A DNA stretch of 64,000 nucleotides, from assembly GCA_047967505.1 (NCBI GenBank), contig CM106540.1; one strand, 5' to 3'. Below are positions 45,683 to 57,075 of this stretch, in pieces; within the stretch, counting starts at the first letter, position 1; the number at the start of each line of letters is the position of its first letter. The position numbers and the translations under genes are program-made. This DNA is from Dipteris shenzhenensis. Taxonomy: Eukaryota; Polypodiophyta; Polypodiopsida; Gleicheniales. The notes beneath the pieces are model-generated. The model had not been told where the DNA came from, made no database searches, and worked only from the letters and a program-made list of their open reading frames with translations.

Positions 45683-46089
45683 CCGTCAAGGTGTGCCGTG
45701 CGTCTCGGTCTCCTAGACGAGGTTCGATACAAGACCAGAGCCACCGTGACTCCCATGGGACGTATCCCGGGTCTAAACAATGACGGGAGGTCCCCCACAG
45801 TGATTTGTGTCCCCCCTCGATGTCTCATGTGTCATGCTGCGGTCGTCGGGTCGGGGTCTCTATCATGTCTGCGGCTACAGACTGGACGATCAATGTCACT
45901 CGATGGGAAGAACTCTGTGTCCTGCTTCTGAGAGGTGTCTAATGATGTGGCCAAGCCTCGTCACCTGAGTAAGTACTCTCTGTGTCGGACCCCCTCGTGA
46001 TTGAAGGCCGTGAGGCATCTCTGATCTGGGTAGGCGAGGAATCTGGAAAGGAGCCCGGATACAAAGCATGTCGTATCATATCATATCAT
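45683..46089 (-). mobile_element. Minus-strand LINE, middle piece between two LTR elements
   Basis: GC-richer than its neighbours and lies exactly between the Tat-type 3' LTR and copia A. On the minus strand it is partly open (QITVGDLPSLFRPGIRPMGV then TVALVLYRTSSRRPRR) and would join, through CCGT, to the piece ending at 37000. Its right end is a tatcatatcat run, where copia A duplicated ATCAT. Assigning it to the LINE rests on adjacency and the pieces on either side. Confidence 0.4.
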
Positions 46090-46349
46090 TGTTAGAATTA
46101 TTATTATATTCTAGGCAGTGGCCAATGTAATGTAATAAGTGGGTTAGGGGCACTTTTCCCTCTTAGAGGTTTTCCCCCTAACCACGGTCTAATCTCTAAC
46201 TACATTAGTGATTAGATAGGGTTTTGTAACTTAGAAAAAACCCTCATCTCTTTTATTGTACTTCACTTCAAGTCAGTACAATTTGGGGAGTAAACTACGT
46301 TCAGCTCTCTCTCTCTCTTTGCACACTCTTGCTCTCTTGTTATCTCACA
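46090..46349 (+). repeat. Copia A 5' LTR
   Basis: TGTTAGAATT...TTATCTCACA, 260 bp, ending in a CT-rich stretch. Pairs with 48778-49039. Confidence 0.9.
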
Positions 46350-46351
46350 TT

Positions 46352-46362
46352 TGGTATCAGAG
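46352..46362 (+). other. Primer-binding site, initiator tRNA-Met type
   Basis: TGGTATCAGAG two bases after the 5' LTR, the standard copia priming site. Confidence 0.85.
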
Positions 46363-46459
46363 AAGCTCTCCTTCTCGGACCTTCTTCTTGCTCCATTGCC
46401 CGCAAGCTTGACCTCCAGCTCCTGCTCGTTCGTATAGCTTCATCACAACCTAAATTCCA

Positions 46460-46700
46460 TATAGTCCGTACGACTATACAGATTCCGTACCAGCTGTCTG
46501 CTCCCATCCGTACGTCGCATTCCGTACAACTGCGCAGAACTCCGTCCGTACAAGTTTCGCCGTACAGCCGTATGATTTCGTCCGTACACATGTGCCGTGC
46601 GTACACTGTACGGATTCCATACTGTCATGCATTCCGTACCTTCTGCTTCTGTACAGCCGTCCGTACACTGTACGGATTCCGTACTGACAGCTCGTTGCAG
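46460..46700 (+). repeat. CCGTAC-rich leader with two hyphenated palindromes
   Basis: About a dozen CGTAC words lie in 240 bp. CCGTACA-C-TGTACGG is a perfect 7-bp-arm palindrome at 46661-46675. A near-identical GCGTACACTGTACGG lies at 46599-46613, and both are followed by attcc. It lies between primer site and gag, where packaging or regulatory signals would be expected. Confidence 0.7.
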
Positions 46701-48777
46701 GCTGAAGATGTCCGTCATGTTTTTGGCAGAGTTCATTTGCAGGTTCACTTGTGTATTCAACCATTATTTGGCTTAGCTTTTGGGAGCACATTTGGAGCTT
46801 TAGCAGACATAGCAGTTGATCTGCAAGTTTTGGAGAAATTTAGGGCTTTAGCAATTACACTGCAATTTTGCAGTGAAATTTGGGGCTTTTGCAGGCAGAG
46901 TGCAATTTATGCAACAATTGGGGCTTTCAGATCATTTGCCCTCTTCTGTATGCAATTTCCCATAAGAAATTGGGGATTTTGCATTTGGGTTGCAATTTTG
47001 CAGATAAAAGAGCATTTCGAAAGTTTGCAAGCAATTATGGACTCAATACGAGTCAATTTGCAGACTTCTGCCACTTTTTGCATATTCTAATTGCAGAATT
47101 TTGGGCATTCAGCAGAGCATTTTGGTGCATTTTGAGCCTTGGATAAGCTATGACAGAATTGTCACTGTGGGCAGATTTTCTTTGCAGATTTTACTTGTGC
47201 ATTTGTCATCCCAGAAAGGGATTTTACTTGGCTAGTTTGCTGTGTTTTTTTAGTTTATCTGGCAAAAATGGCAGACAGCTTCGGGATTATGCCAATGGAG
47301 ATGAAGCAAGACAAGATACAATGGCTACACCTATCACTCCTACAGCTGGAGGTAGGGGTAGAGGTCAAAATACAACACAAGTAGTTGGAGCTGCCGCTCC
47401 AGGAGCTCCCACAGCAGAGCATAAAAGATGGGACTCTAGAGATGCACAAGCTCTTTCAGTGATTTCTCTCTCTATCAATGGCAGCTCGGGAGATACTAGA
47501 GACTATGCTTGCAGCAAGAAATGATGCCAGAGTTTCCTTTCTGAACCGAGAGCTTTCCCATTCGCATATGGATGAGGGAGATTCCATGAATTCTCACCTC
47601 ACAAAGCTTCAAGACTTGAGGGAACAATTGCTGAATATTGATCAAGTCATTCCGCATTAAGAGATAATCACCACCACTCTGAATTCTCTTCCTGAGTCCT
47701 TCTGGGTTTCCACACCTCGCTGAATTTGTCATTGAGGGGGGGGGCAGCAATCCTCTCTCATTTCACGAGTTGGTAGGACTTCTGCTACAGGAGGAGCAGA
47801 CACGCAAAAATATGGCAACCCGGGCTGGCGAGCATGCCATGCTTTCCAAGTTCAAGCCCAAGGGTAAAGGGCAGCAAAAGCCACATTCCAATCAGCCTGC
47901 ACATCAGCATAAAGCTGATTCAAGACATCCCTCTTATAAGTCTAAGGGTGATGCAGATAAGCAGAAAAAGAAGGGTGCAAGAAGCCAAGTCATTATATTG
48001 GAGAATGCAAGAAGCACATAGCTAAAGAGAAGAAAAGGGATTCAAGTATGGCTGTGTCATTCAAAAAGCAAAGGCTATCGTCTCTACAATCCTACTACAC
48101 TCAAGATTTTTGTGAGTAGGGATGTTATATTCTCTGAAAATTCAGCACATAGACATGCTGAATTTCAGACTCCAGCTTCTTCAGATGATGTGTTTGAGGG
48201 GATGCTTCCTATAGCATTTGGTTCCCCTGCTGAAAATCACAATTTACAGCAGCCTGCTCCTGATCCACATGCCCCGATTCAGCCACCGGCTGATTTTGTA
48301 CCTCCACAAGGTGTGGATGAAGTTGTCAGGCAAGAGATTCAAGAGATACACGCAGTCAAAACAGTCCCAAATTGGTTGCTACAGACTCTCAGGGAGAGTA
48401 GGCTTGAGGCCCCATTGCCTGGCAGGACTCATAGTGCAGTAAGTGTGTTTGGCTGCGACGTTTGTTCGCTGATCTTCGTCACATATTGGAGGGTCCTTCT
48501 CCAATTCTCACTACTAGTCAGAGTGCTATAGTAGTGGCAAAGAACCCTGTGTTTCATACTCGCACGAAGCACATTGAGATTCATTATCATTATGTTAGAG
48601 AGAAGCGGCATGCAAGGGAGATCAGTATGATCTATGTGTCAATACATGACAATGTTGCTGGCATCTTCACCAAAGCACTTCCACGTGAGAAGTTTGAGGC
48701 ATTTTGCAGTGCCCTAAACTTATCTCCTTTTGGTGATTGATCACTAACTTGTACACTACATTGGCACTGTAGGGGGG
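46700..48777 (+). pseudogene. Copia A leader, gag and pol remnants
   Basis: 46700-47260 is leader DNA rich in ttttgcag words, shared with copia B at 49930-50480. Gag pieces follow: LRDYANGDEARQDTM (47279 on), RWDSRDAQALSVISLS, then ARNDARVSFLNRELSHSHMD and EGDSMNSHLTKLQDLREQLL (47510-47640), then a lysine-rich zinc-knuckle region. From about 48065 it matches the integrase C-terminal region (VSRDVIFSENSAH, VVRQEIQEIH). From about 48455 it gives the RNase H end (ADLRHILEGPSPILTTSQSA, EIHYHYVREK, IFTKALPREK) and stops after LSPFGD. The deletions are clean junctions against copia B. Confidence 0.8.
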
Positions 48778-49039
48778 TGTTAAACTTATTATTATATTCT
48801 AGGCACTGGCCAATGTAATGTAATAAGTGGGTTGGGGGCACTTTTTCCTCTTAGAGGTTTTTCCCCCTAACCACGGTCTAATCTCTAACTATGGTTAGTG
48901 ATTAGATAGGGTTTTGTCACTTAGAAAAAACCTTAATCTCTTTTATTGTACTTTACTTCAGTTCCGTACAATTTGGGGAGTAAACTACATTCAGCTCACT
49001 CTCTCTCTTTGCACACTCTTGCTCTCTTGTTATCTCACA
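48778..49039 (+). repeat. Copia A 3' LTR
   Basis: TGTTAAACTT...TTATCTCACA, 262 bp, about 94% like the 5' copy by eye. Confidence 0.9.
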
Positions 49040-49930
49040 ATCATGTCATGTCATATCATGTGCTATCTGAAGTAGGAAGAAAAAGAGCTAGAGCTGGAAC
49101 TGGAACTCAGAATCCGAAACGTGTTACTGTGGTGGCTCGTCTATGAGCATTGAAGACGTCTCAGATCTACGTCTGTTTGGGCATCTTATGTTGTGGTGGC
49201 GGAGGAGGGCGTGGTCTCCTCAATCTCTGAACCCGCTAAGCTATCTTCAGAGTGGCCCCTCGTCTCGGGTGATCTCCTATGAGGAAAGTTGGGATAGGTC
49301 GGACCTCAATCAAGTGTGCTCTGGTCGCTCTCCGTGTCACGGGTAGCCTCCGCAATCCTCTTAGAGCAATCCATATCCCTCGCATATCAACTAGCTCCTC
49401 CTCCTCCACCCCATTGTATCCTGGAGCTGACTTAAATGCATAGAAATATGTGACATGTCGCTGTGTTTGGTCAGCCTCTGTATCATGTGGTTTGGTCTCC
49501 TCCTGCTGCTCCTTCATTTGTCGTAGCAAGTACTCCCTAAGGCAGCGCATGCCGAGTACATAGAGCCCAATGCAGACCTGGTTATGGAAGTGGATCAATA
49601 GCAATAGTAGGCCGAACCCACTCCCATCTTGATAACGACAATGGTAACACCACAGGATATCCTAGTAGGTTGGACTGGCGCAACGAAAGTGCTCCTCTGT
49701 CTCAATCTCTCCTAGTTTGCATAACATGCAGATCCGTTGCTCTTTGGGTATGGGGCATCGGTGTGTGAGGTTGCAAAAACCTTGTGATAGGGTGCTGGTT
49801 TCTGTCGGCATGTACAGCTCGCAAAACTCTCTTGGTTGTAGCATTGTCGCGAAGAAAGTGCCACAGTCACTCATGTGGGTCGTACATCGGGTCTAATAAG
49901 CAAAAAGGACAACTTGTACGGGACTGCTGC
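49040..49930 (-). pseudogene. Minus-strand LINE, zinc-binding C-terminal part
   Basis: On the minus strand the frame 49874-49662 encodes QRICMLCKLGEIETEEHF followed by RCASPTY, a C-x2-C...H-x-C zinc-binding motif typical of the end of LINE ORF2. A second frame (49604-49236) contains IGLYVLGMRCLREYLLRQMK. Together with 45683-46089 and 36742-37000 this forms one LINE 3' region whose tail is the GA tract at 36698. Stops and frame changes are present. Its right border with copia B is not sharp. Confidence 0.5.
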
Positions 49931-50484
49931 GTTTGCAGGAGTTGTGGTGGAGAAGGCTCTCTGTGCAAGTTCTTTTCTTTGCAAGTACATTTTGCAGGGA
50001 TAGCCATTGTTTGGCAAATCTTTTGGAAGAACATTTGGCATTTTGTTTTTTGCAGACATTGCAATCAGTTTGCAGAATCTACTCCAATAATTTGGGCCTT
50101 TTTTGTTTTGATTGTAATCTTGCAGAAAAATTTGGGGCTTTTTCCAGATAATTGCAAAATATAGCTCTCTCAGTTGCAATTTCTCACAAAAATTTGGGGC
50201 TTTTGCATTTTGGATGCAATTGGCAGTGGACAGACACTTTGGGAGTTTTGCAGGCAATTTTGGACTTAGATTGAGTCACGTTGCAGGCATTTGCCATTTT
50301 TTGCATACACTTGGCAGATTTTGGGCGTTTGCAGAGCATTTTGGTGCATTTTAAGCCTTTGATAGGCTGTTACAGCAAGCTGTCATTGTCGACAAATTTT
50401 TTGCAGACTTTGGCTGTGCACCTTTGATCCCGGGGAGGGATTTCACTAGTTAGATTTGCTGCATTATTATTTTGTCTGGCAAAT

Positions 50485-51310
50485 ATGGCTCAAAACAACC
50501 CCAATGAGGTTAAGTTAGATGGCACCAACTACTCCTTATGAAGCTTTATGGTTTGCTATATCTTAGTTGGCAAACATCTATGGGATTATGTCAATGGAGA
50601 TGAGACAAGGCCAGAGACTATGGTTCCACCTGCCACTCCTCCTCAACAAGGTGAAGGAAGGGGTAGAGGCCAAGCACAAGGTGCAGAACAAGTGTTAGGT
50701 GCAGCAGCTGTTGCTTTGGTACCTCCCACACAGGAGCAGAAAAGGTGGGATCCACGTGATGCACAAGCTCTTTCAGTTATTTCCCTTTCTGTCAAAAGGT
50801 TTATCATTCCACACGTTTGGTCATGTAAGACTTTGAAGGCAGCTCGGGATATTTTAGAGAGCATATTTGCAGCTAGAAATGATGCCCGGGTCTCTTTCCT
50901 GAAGAGAGAGCTATCTCACACATATATGGATGAGGGTGATTCCATGAATGCTCACCTCACCAAGCTTCGAGATTTGAGGGAACAATTGCTGAATATATCA
51001 TGATTCAGAGATGATTACCTCCACTCTGCCTGAGTCGTATCTCAGTTTTCATACCTCGCTGAATTTGTCATTGAGGGGAGGTGGCAATCCTCTCTTTTCA
51101 CGAGTTGGTAGGACTCTTCTTGCAGGACGAGCAAACCACCAAGAACATGGCCACACAGGCCTACACATCAGCATAAAGCTGATTCGGGACAGCCCTCTTA
51201 TAAGGCTAAAGGTGATGCAGAGAAGCTAAAGAGAAAGGGTATATGTCACTACAGCAAGAAGTCGGGTCACTATATTGGTGAATGCAAGAAGAGAATAGCA
51301 AAGGAAAAGA
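50485..51310 (+). pseudogene. Copia B gag
   Basis: ATG 50485 gives MAQNNPNEVKLDGTNYSL, then TGA at the codon expected for Trp, then SFMVCYILVGKHLWDYVNGD. After a Pro/Gly/Gln linker come KRWDPRDAQALSVISLSVKR, ARDILESIFAARNDARVSF and EGDSMNAHLTKLRDLREQLL, the copia Gag (UBN2-like) domain. A deletion and frame change near 51000 lead into LPESYLSFHTSLNLSLRGGG. A zinc knuckle follows at about 51240 (CHYSKKSGHYIGEC, with second Cys changed to Ser). Gag would form the cytoplasmic particle that packages the RNA. Here it is broken. Confidence 0.8.
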
Positions 51311-53311
51311 AAAAGGATTCGAGCATGGCTGTCTCAGATGCATCAGCCCCTAGTGCACACGGAGTGGATGCTACAGCCAACTTTGTACAAGAAGATAATG
51401 CCTTTTTGTCTTGCATTTCAGATTTTCAAGTGACTGGTTCAGATACTACAGCCACTCTGACTTGCAACTATGACCCTTCGAAGGATGCATGCGCTTTCAG
51501 TGTCAATGAGACATTGAACACATGGTATTTTGATGGTGGTGCATCCAAGCACATCACTTCCAAGAAGAGTCTTTTTGCATCTTTGCATGCACCACCCGCA
51601 GGAAAGAGGGTGACTTGTGCAAACAATTCTTCTTATTCAGTGTGTGGAGTGGGTGACATTATACTTACCTCCACGGATGGCACAGATTTCAGAATTTCTA
51701 ATGTTCTTGATGTGCCTAGTATCAAGAAGAATTTACTTTCAGTGTCCTCCCTCAATCGAGGAGGATTCCAGGTCATTTTGAAGATGCCAAGTGTGCAGTC
51801 CGAGACAAAGAAAATGACTATGGTTTCATGTTGTCTGGCACTTTGTATCGGGGTCTTTATCAGCTTGATGTTTATGAGAAAGGATCCGATCTTGCACTTG
51901 CAGTAAACACTCCCACTGCTGCCATACAGAATGTGAAGTTTTGGCATGCCAGATATGGACACATGAGCTATGGCAGCTTGATGACACTTCAGAAGCATGC
52001 TATGGTTGATGCATTGCCTCCTTTGGAATCACCTTCTCCTCATGCCTATGAAGGGTGCAACCTCAGTAAGATTCATACATTTCCCTTTGAAAAGCATGGT
52101 GCAGTACGAGCTGTCTGGAAATTACAGCTCATACATAGTGATGTTTGTGGTCCCATGAGGACACCTGCTTTGGGTGGTTATCTGTATTATGTCACATTTA
52201 TATATGACTATACAAATTACACTTGGGTCTATGGCTTGATGAAAAAAACAGATGTGTTTATGCATTTCAAACACTTTGTGGCCAAGGTTGAAAATGAGAC
52301 AGGACTCAAGGTGCAGACACTTCGCACTGACAGAGGGGGGGAGTATATGTCTCATGAATTTCAGGCATTTTTTAAGAAGAAAGGCATTTCAGAATTTCTA
52401 ATGTTCTTGATGTGCCTAGTATCAAGAAGAATTTACTTTCAGTGTCCTCCCTCAATCGAGGAGGATTCCAGGTCATTTTGAAGATGCCAAGTGTGCAGTC
52501 CGAGACAAAGAAAATGACTATGGTTTCATGTTGTCTGGCACTTTGTATCGGGGTCTTTATCAGCTTGATGTTTATGAGAAAAGATCCGATCTTGCACTTG
52601 CAGTAAACACTCCCACTGCTGCCATGCAGAATGTGAAGTTTTGGCATGCCAGATATGGACACATGAGCTATGGCAGCTTGATGACACTTCAGAAGCATGC
52701 TATGGTTGATGCATTGCCTCCTTTGGAATCACCTTCTCCTCATGCCTATGAAGGGTGCAACCTCAGTAAGATTCATACATTTCCCTTTGAAAAGGATGGT
52801 GCAGTACGAGCTGTCTGGAAATTACAGCTCATACATAGTGATGTTTGTGGTCCCATGAGGACACCTGCTTTGGGTGGTTATCTGTATTATGTCACATTTA
52901 TATATGACTATACAAATTACACTTGGGTCTATGGCTTGATGAAAAAAACAGATGTGTTTATGCATTTCAAACACTTTGTGGCCAAGGTTGAAAATGAGAC
53001 AGGACTCAAGGTGCAGACACTTCGCACTGACAGAGGGGGGGAGTATATGTCTCATGAATTTCAGGCATTTTTTAAGAAGAAAGGCATCACACATCATCTT
53101 ACAGTGAGGCTTACCCCTCATCAAAATGGCAAAGCTGAACGAAAAAATAGAACTCTCATAGAGATGGATAGATGCATGCTCACTAGCAAGAAGTTGCCTC
53201 ATAGATTCTGGCTCGAAGGGCTCATGTGTGCCATTTATGTTTTGAATTGGGCTCCCACAAAGGCTTTAAAGACGATCACTCCCTACGAGGCTTGGCATGG
53301 GAGAGGCCTTC
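51311..53311 (+). pseudogene. Copia B protease and integrase, with 700-bp duplication
   Basis: Protease: NTWYFDGGASKHITSKK (about 51517-51567), with DGG where copia normally has DSG. A frame change near 51790 leads to the GAG-pre-integrase and integrase part: VKFWHARYGHMSYGSL, LQLIHSDVCGPM (first Asp), QTLRTDRGGEYMSHEF (second Asp). There a 700-bp tandem duplication restarts the sequence at 52386. The second copy runs on to TPHQNGKAERKNRTLIEMDR (catalytic Glu) and PYEAWHGRG, where the chromovirus inserted. Because 700 is not a multiple of three, the duplication itself breaks the frame. One base also seems lost beside the insertion site. Confidence 0.8.
51686..53085 (+). repeat. 700-bp tandem duplication within copia B
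   Basis: 51686-52385 and 52386-53085 are head-to-tail copies with about three differences seen (for example ggatccg/agatccg and catacag/catgcag). The junction follows aagaagaaaggc. Confidence 0.92.
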
Positions 53312-54075
53312 TACAACCGGACTGACTGTGAAAGATAGCTAAAGAACAGGATTTATGTTCTCAAAAAAACTCTCCCTCACTCCCTCTCTCTGGAGATGCA
53401 CTAGGGCCCAGGACAAATTGTCGGGCTGGACCCCCCCGAAGGTCTTTATTCATTTCAGAAATTCAATACAGAAGTTCAGCTTAAAGCTGTCTCGTAAGTC
53501 TCCCTCCAAAACGTGAAAAGAATTCCTTCTTTTACAAGAGCTTCAAGCCCCATTCAAATTGGCAACATGCCACTTGTCTAAAATCTAGACTAAATCCTAT
53601 TACATGCCACTAAGGGCCATTCTGGAGTCTTCAAAGCTCTCGGTCACACGAACCGCCTCCTAGATGCTTGTCAGGCTCCCATTTCGCTTAGGAAAAATAA
53701 TCCTTCCTAGTACCTGCAACAATTAATTAAAGCGCACCACCATGGTACCCATTAATTGTTAGCGCTTTGCATGCAAATAACACACTGTGGACTAATCCTA
53801 GTCACGGTGGGCGTCCCCACTGAACACATGTGCACATCTAAACAAATATATATACAAATAAATAAATATATATATTTTCTCTTGTTGACCGAAGTCAACA
53901 CTCTCTGACCGCAGTCAGGTTTACTTGACTGGAGTCAAGTATCTTTGACCGTAGTCAATCCTTTGACCATTAAAAATAACTCTTTGACCGTAATTAACAC
54001 ATATAAAACTCTTTAATTATGATCAAATAAATGGTCAATTGCACTTTGACTTAGGATATTTACATTGTGGTGACA
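53312..54075 (-). repeat. Chromovirus 3' LTR
   Basis: Minus-strand TGTCACCACAATG...CCGGTTGTA, 764 bp (TG...TA ends). Contains the same TTGAC/GTCAA array as the 5' LTR, with TGAC starts at 53886, 53906, 53926 and 53946, then diverged units at 53964 and 53985. Confidence 0.92.
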
Positions 54076-54089
54076 TCCCCTCGGCTTCT
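54076..54089 (-). other. Polypurine tract, chromovirus
   Basis: Minus-strand agaagccgagggga directly before the 3' LTR. It overlaps the pol stop codon (54088-54090) by two bases. Confidence 0.8.
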
Positions 54090-57075
54090 ATTCAGTTGAC
54101 CTCAACTGAAAAGCTTCCTTGTAAACATCCAAAAGCTGTGGATGATCGGATAACATGTCTTCGTCCATCCACTTGGCATCTAATGCCGTATAATTCTTGA
54201 ATTTTACAAGATACCTGTAAAATTCCTTACCCTGAGGGCCTTTACGTACAGTATGGTACACAATTTGCTCTGGCTGAAGGACTTCCTCCAGTTCATCCAC
54301 TTCTGGTGGATCTTCTGATACTGGTTCTGTAGGCTCTGGTCCCTGAAATTTCTTTAGAAGACTCACATGGAATGCATTGTGAATCCTCCAATGCTCTGGC
54401 AATGCTAATCTGTATGCAACCTCGTTTATTCTTTCTGTAACCCTAAAAGGGCCATAATATCTGGGAGATAACTTTGCATACACTTTCTGTTTGCCTTTAA
54501 ACTTGCGGAGCCTAGCTTTTTCAAACCTCAAAAGTATCCAGTCCCCTTCCTTGAGATCTAGCTGTCTCCTATGTTTATCTGCAGCCTTTTTATGTTTCTC
54601 TTGAGACCTTTCAATTGCTGTCCGGACTTGGCTGTAAGCTGTCTGGAGGTCTCTTACAAACTGATCAGCTGCAAATATTTCATCTTTAGTCCTCAATATA
54701 GGTGGCAAAATCACCTTCCCATATATGACTTCAAAAGGGGCTTTCCCTGTAGAGCTATGTACTGTATTATTGTAAGCAAACTCTACTAATGGTAGGTACT
54801 TTTCCCAGTCTGAACTTTGGTCACCCACGTAGCATTTCAGCATATCCAAAATGGTAGAATTTGCTACTTCACTTTGACCATCTGTCTGGGGATGGAAAGA
54901 AGAAGAAAAATTCAGATTCGTCCCCATGTTATCAAATAAAGCTCTCCAGAATAGACTGGTCATTCTGGGATCTCGATCACTAACAATGGACTTAGGCATA
55001 CCATGATGTTTAAAGATTTGTGCCATGAACAGCTTAGCCATATGATCTGCCTTTATGGTTTTGCGAACCGGAAGGAAATGAGCTTGCTTGCTGAATCTGT
55101 CTATGATAGTCCAGATCCCATCATTCCCTGACTTTGATCTCGGCAAATCAAAAATAAAGTCCATTGTAATACTTTCCCATGGTGCCCGAGGCACGGGAAG
55201 AGGCATAAGTAGGCCAGGTGCCTTCCGTCTATCATACTTCACTTTCTGACACGTAAGGCATTCCGTAACAAACTGATGTATATCTTTCCGCATTCCTGGC
55301 CAAGAGAAATATCTCTCCAGGGCTAGAGTTGTTGCTGTAATTCCTCTATGTCCAGCATAGGGAGGTGCATGGCATTCCCCCAAAATCTTTTTCCTCATCT
55401 CTTGGGTGATGCATAGGCAATCATCTTTCATTAAATACCCATCTTTCAGGGAATAGTGACTGGTGGATTGCCCTTCTTGCATCTGCTGTAAAATTTTACC
55501 AAAATCAGAATCATGAGCATATTGTTCCCTCATGCCTTCCAGGTCCTGATGATAAGCAATAGTTACATTATTGACCTGGGGTCTTCGGGACAAGGCATCT
55601 GCCACTCTGTTCCGAATTCCTGGAGTATGGACAATCTGAAAATGATACATTGACAGCATGTTTGCCCATTTCATATGCTTCTTTGAAAGCTTGGTCTGAG
55701 TCAAAAAGTATTTCAGACTTTGGTGATCTGTTTTGACAGTAAAATCTGCACCCAAAAGATAATGTTTCCATGTATGGATGGCATGAATTACAGCCAATAA
55801 CTCTTTCTCATAGATTCCTAAATATCTTTCCGCATCCCGAAGTCGCCTGCTTTCATAGGCTACTACATGACCATTCTGATGCAATGCAGCCCCAACACAT
55901 TCTCCACAAGCATCGCAATCCACATCAAAAGACTGATACAGATCCGGAACTACCAGAATAGGCTCTGTAGTCAACTTTTCCTTGAGTGTATTGAATGCTT
56001 TCTTCTGTGATAATCCCCATGTGAAGGCTGCATTTTTCTTAGTGAGGTTATGTAATGGAGCTGCGATAACAGCAAAATGTCTGATAAACCTTCTGTAGTA
56101 AGAACACAAGCCTAAAAAACTTCGAACTTCATGCACAGTTTTCAGCTCTGGCCATTCCTGAATGGCACGGATCTTCGCTAGATCCATTTGTATCCCATTC
56201 TTGGATATTATATGCCCCAGATAGTGGATTTCTTCCAGGAAGAATTCACTTTTCTTGCTGTTTGCATAAAGCTGATGATTTCTCAGCTCTTGAAACACTA
56301 TAGCAAGATGTTCTCTGTGGTCTTCCTCTGTCTTAGAAAAAACTAAGATATCATCAAAGAAAGTACCCGTAAAATGCCTCTACTTCCGGAAGATGCGATC
56401 CATCATTCTATTGAATGTGGCTGGAGCATTTGTCAACCCAAAAGGCATCACTAAGTATTCATACAACCCGAATGTTGTGCGGAATGCTGTCTTATGCACA
56501 TCCTGAGGCTGTATCCTCACTTGGTGGTAGCCACTCTTTAAGTCTATCCTGCTGAAAACTGAAGCTCCATGTAACTGATCCAGGACATCATCAATACGCG
56601 GAATAGGGAATCTATTCTTGATGGTCATTTTGTTCAGTGCGCAATAATCGACGCACATACGGAATGAACCATCTTTCTTCTGTACTAACAGTACAGGGGG
56701 AAAAAAAGGAGACAAGCTGGGCTGAATCAACCCTTTGGACAGCAAGTCCTGTACCTGAGCCATAATGTCCTCTCTCTGAGTCGCACTGACTCTATAAGGG
56801 GGTCTGTTTGGTGGCTCACTACCAGGCATTAACTCTATCTGATGATCTTCTGGTCTCTCTGGGGGTAACTCCCCTGGCAAAACATCAGAAAAGCAATCTT
56901 TAAAGTTTACCAGAAACTGAAACTTATCTTTGTCTGCATCATTCATTTCAGCATGCATATCATTCTCTTTTTCTTTTACAAAAACCATGTACGCAGAAAT
57001 TGCAGACTTTATTGCTTTACCGCATGAAACATCAGATACAATGGGGATAGTGTCCCCTTTATTCCTGGCAATCAA
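54088..57075 (-). pseudogene. Chromovirus pol: RT, RNase H, integrase, chromodomain (one TAG)
   Basis: One frame from 57075 (TTG, just overlapping the gag stop) to TAG 54088, broken only by TAG at 56380-56382. [21 protein letters not shown] (usually DYRALN), [34 protein letters not shown], active site TFFDDILVFS (56350-56361) just after the stop. RNase H: DVDCDACGECVGAALHQNG, YEKELLAVIHAIHTWKHYL, KTDHQSLKYFL. Integrase: HHCC finger ending ECLTCQKVK, ITMDFIFDLP, IVSDRDPRMTSLFW, HPQTDGQSEVANSTI (D, D, E all present), then YYGPFRVTERINEVAYRLAL. Chromodomain near the C-terminus: QIVYHTVRKGPQGKEFYRYL then VKFKNYTALDAKWMDEDML. It would direct integration to marked chromatin. Confidence 0.92.

Larger units (their letters stand above)
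46090..49039 (+). mobile_element. Copia A: internally deleted Ty1/copia element
   Basis: Complete ends: LTRs 46090-46349 and 48778-49039, perfect ATCAT duplication at 46085-46089 and 49040-49044, tRNA-Met primer site, and a purine tract agggggg before the 3' LTR. The inside is only 2.4 kb. It holds a leader, part of gag, a zinc-knuckle region, then jumps near 48065 to the integrase tail and near 48440 to the RNase H end. Protease, the integrase core and nearly all RT are missing compared with copia B. The LTRs differ at roughly 15 of 260 positions, so it is older than the chromovirus. Confidence 0.85.
49931..53311 (+). mobile_element. Copia B, left part (5' LTR missing)
   Basis: Homology to copia A's leader begins about 49931, but no 5' LTR or primer site precedes it. 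It continues as leader, gag, protease and integrase until the chromovirus insertion point at CCTTC (53307-53311). The remainder resumes at 60859. It is the same family as copia A, judged by gag. Confidence 0.8.

Noticed and set aside
46340-47146. Long frames on both strands over the copia A leader
   Set aside because: The 253-codon plus frame has no domain and reflects repeated gtac and tttgcag words; minus frames are its mirror.
53860-54060. W-box palindromes as a terminator or CRISPR-like feature
   Set aside because: Located in U3 upstream of TATA in the element's own orientation and repeated in both LTRs; a promoter array fits better.
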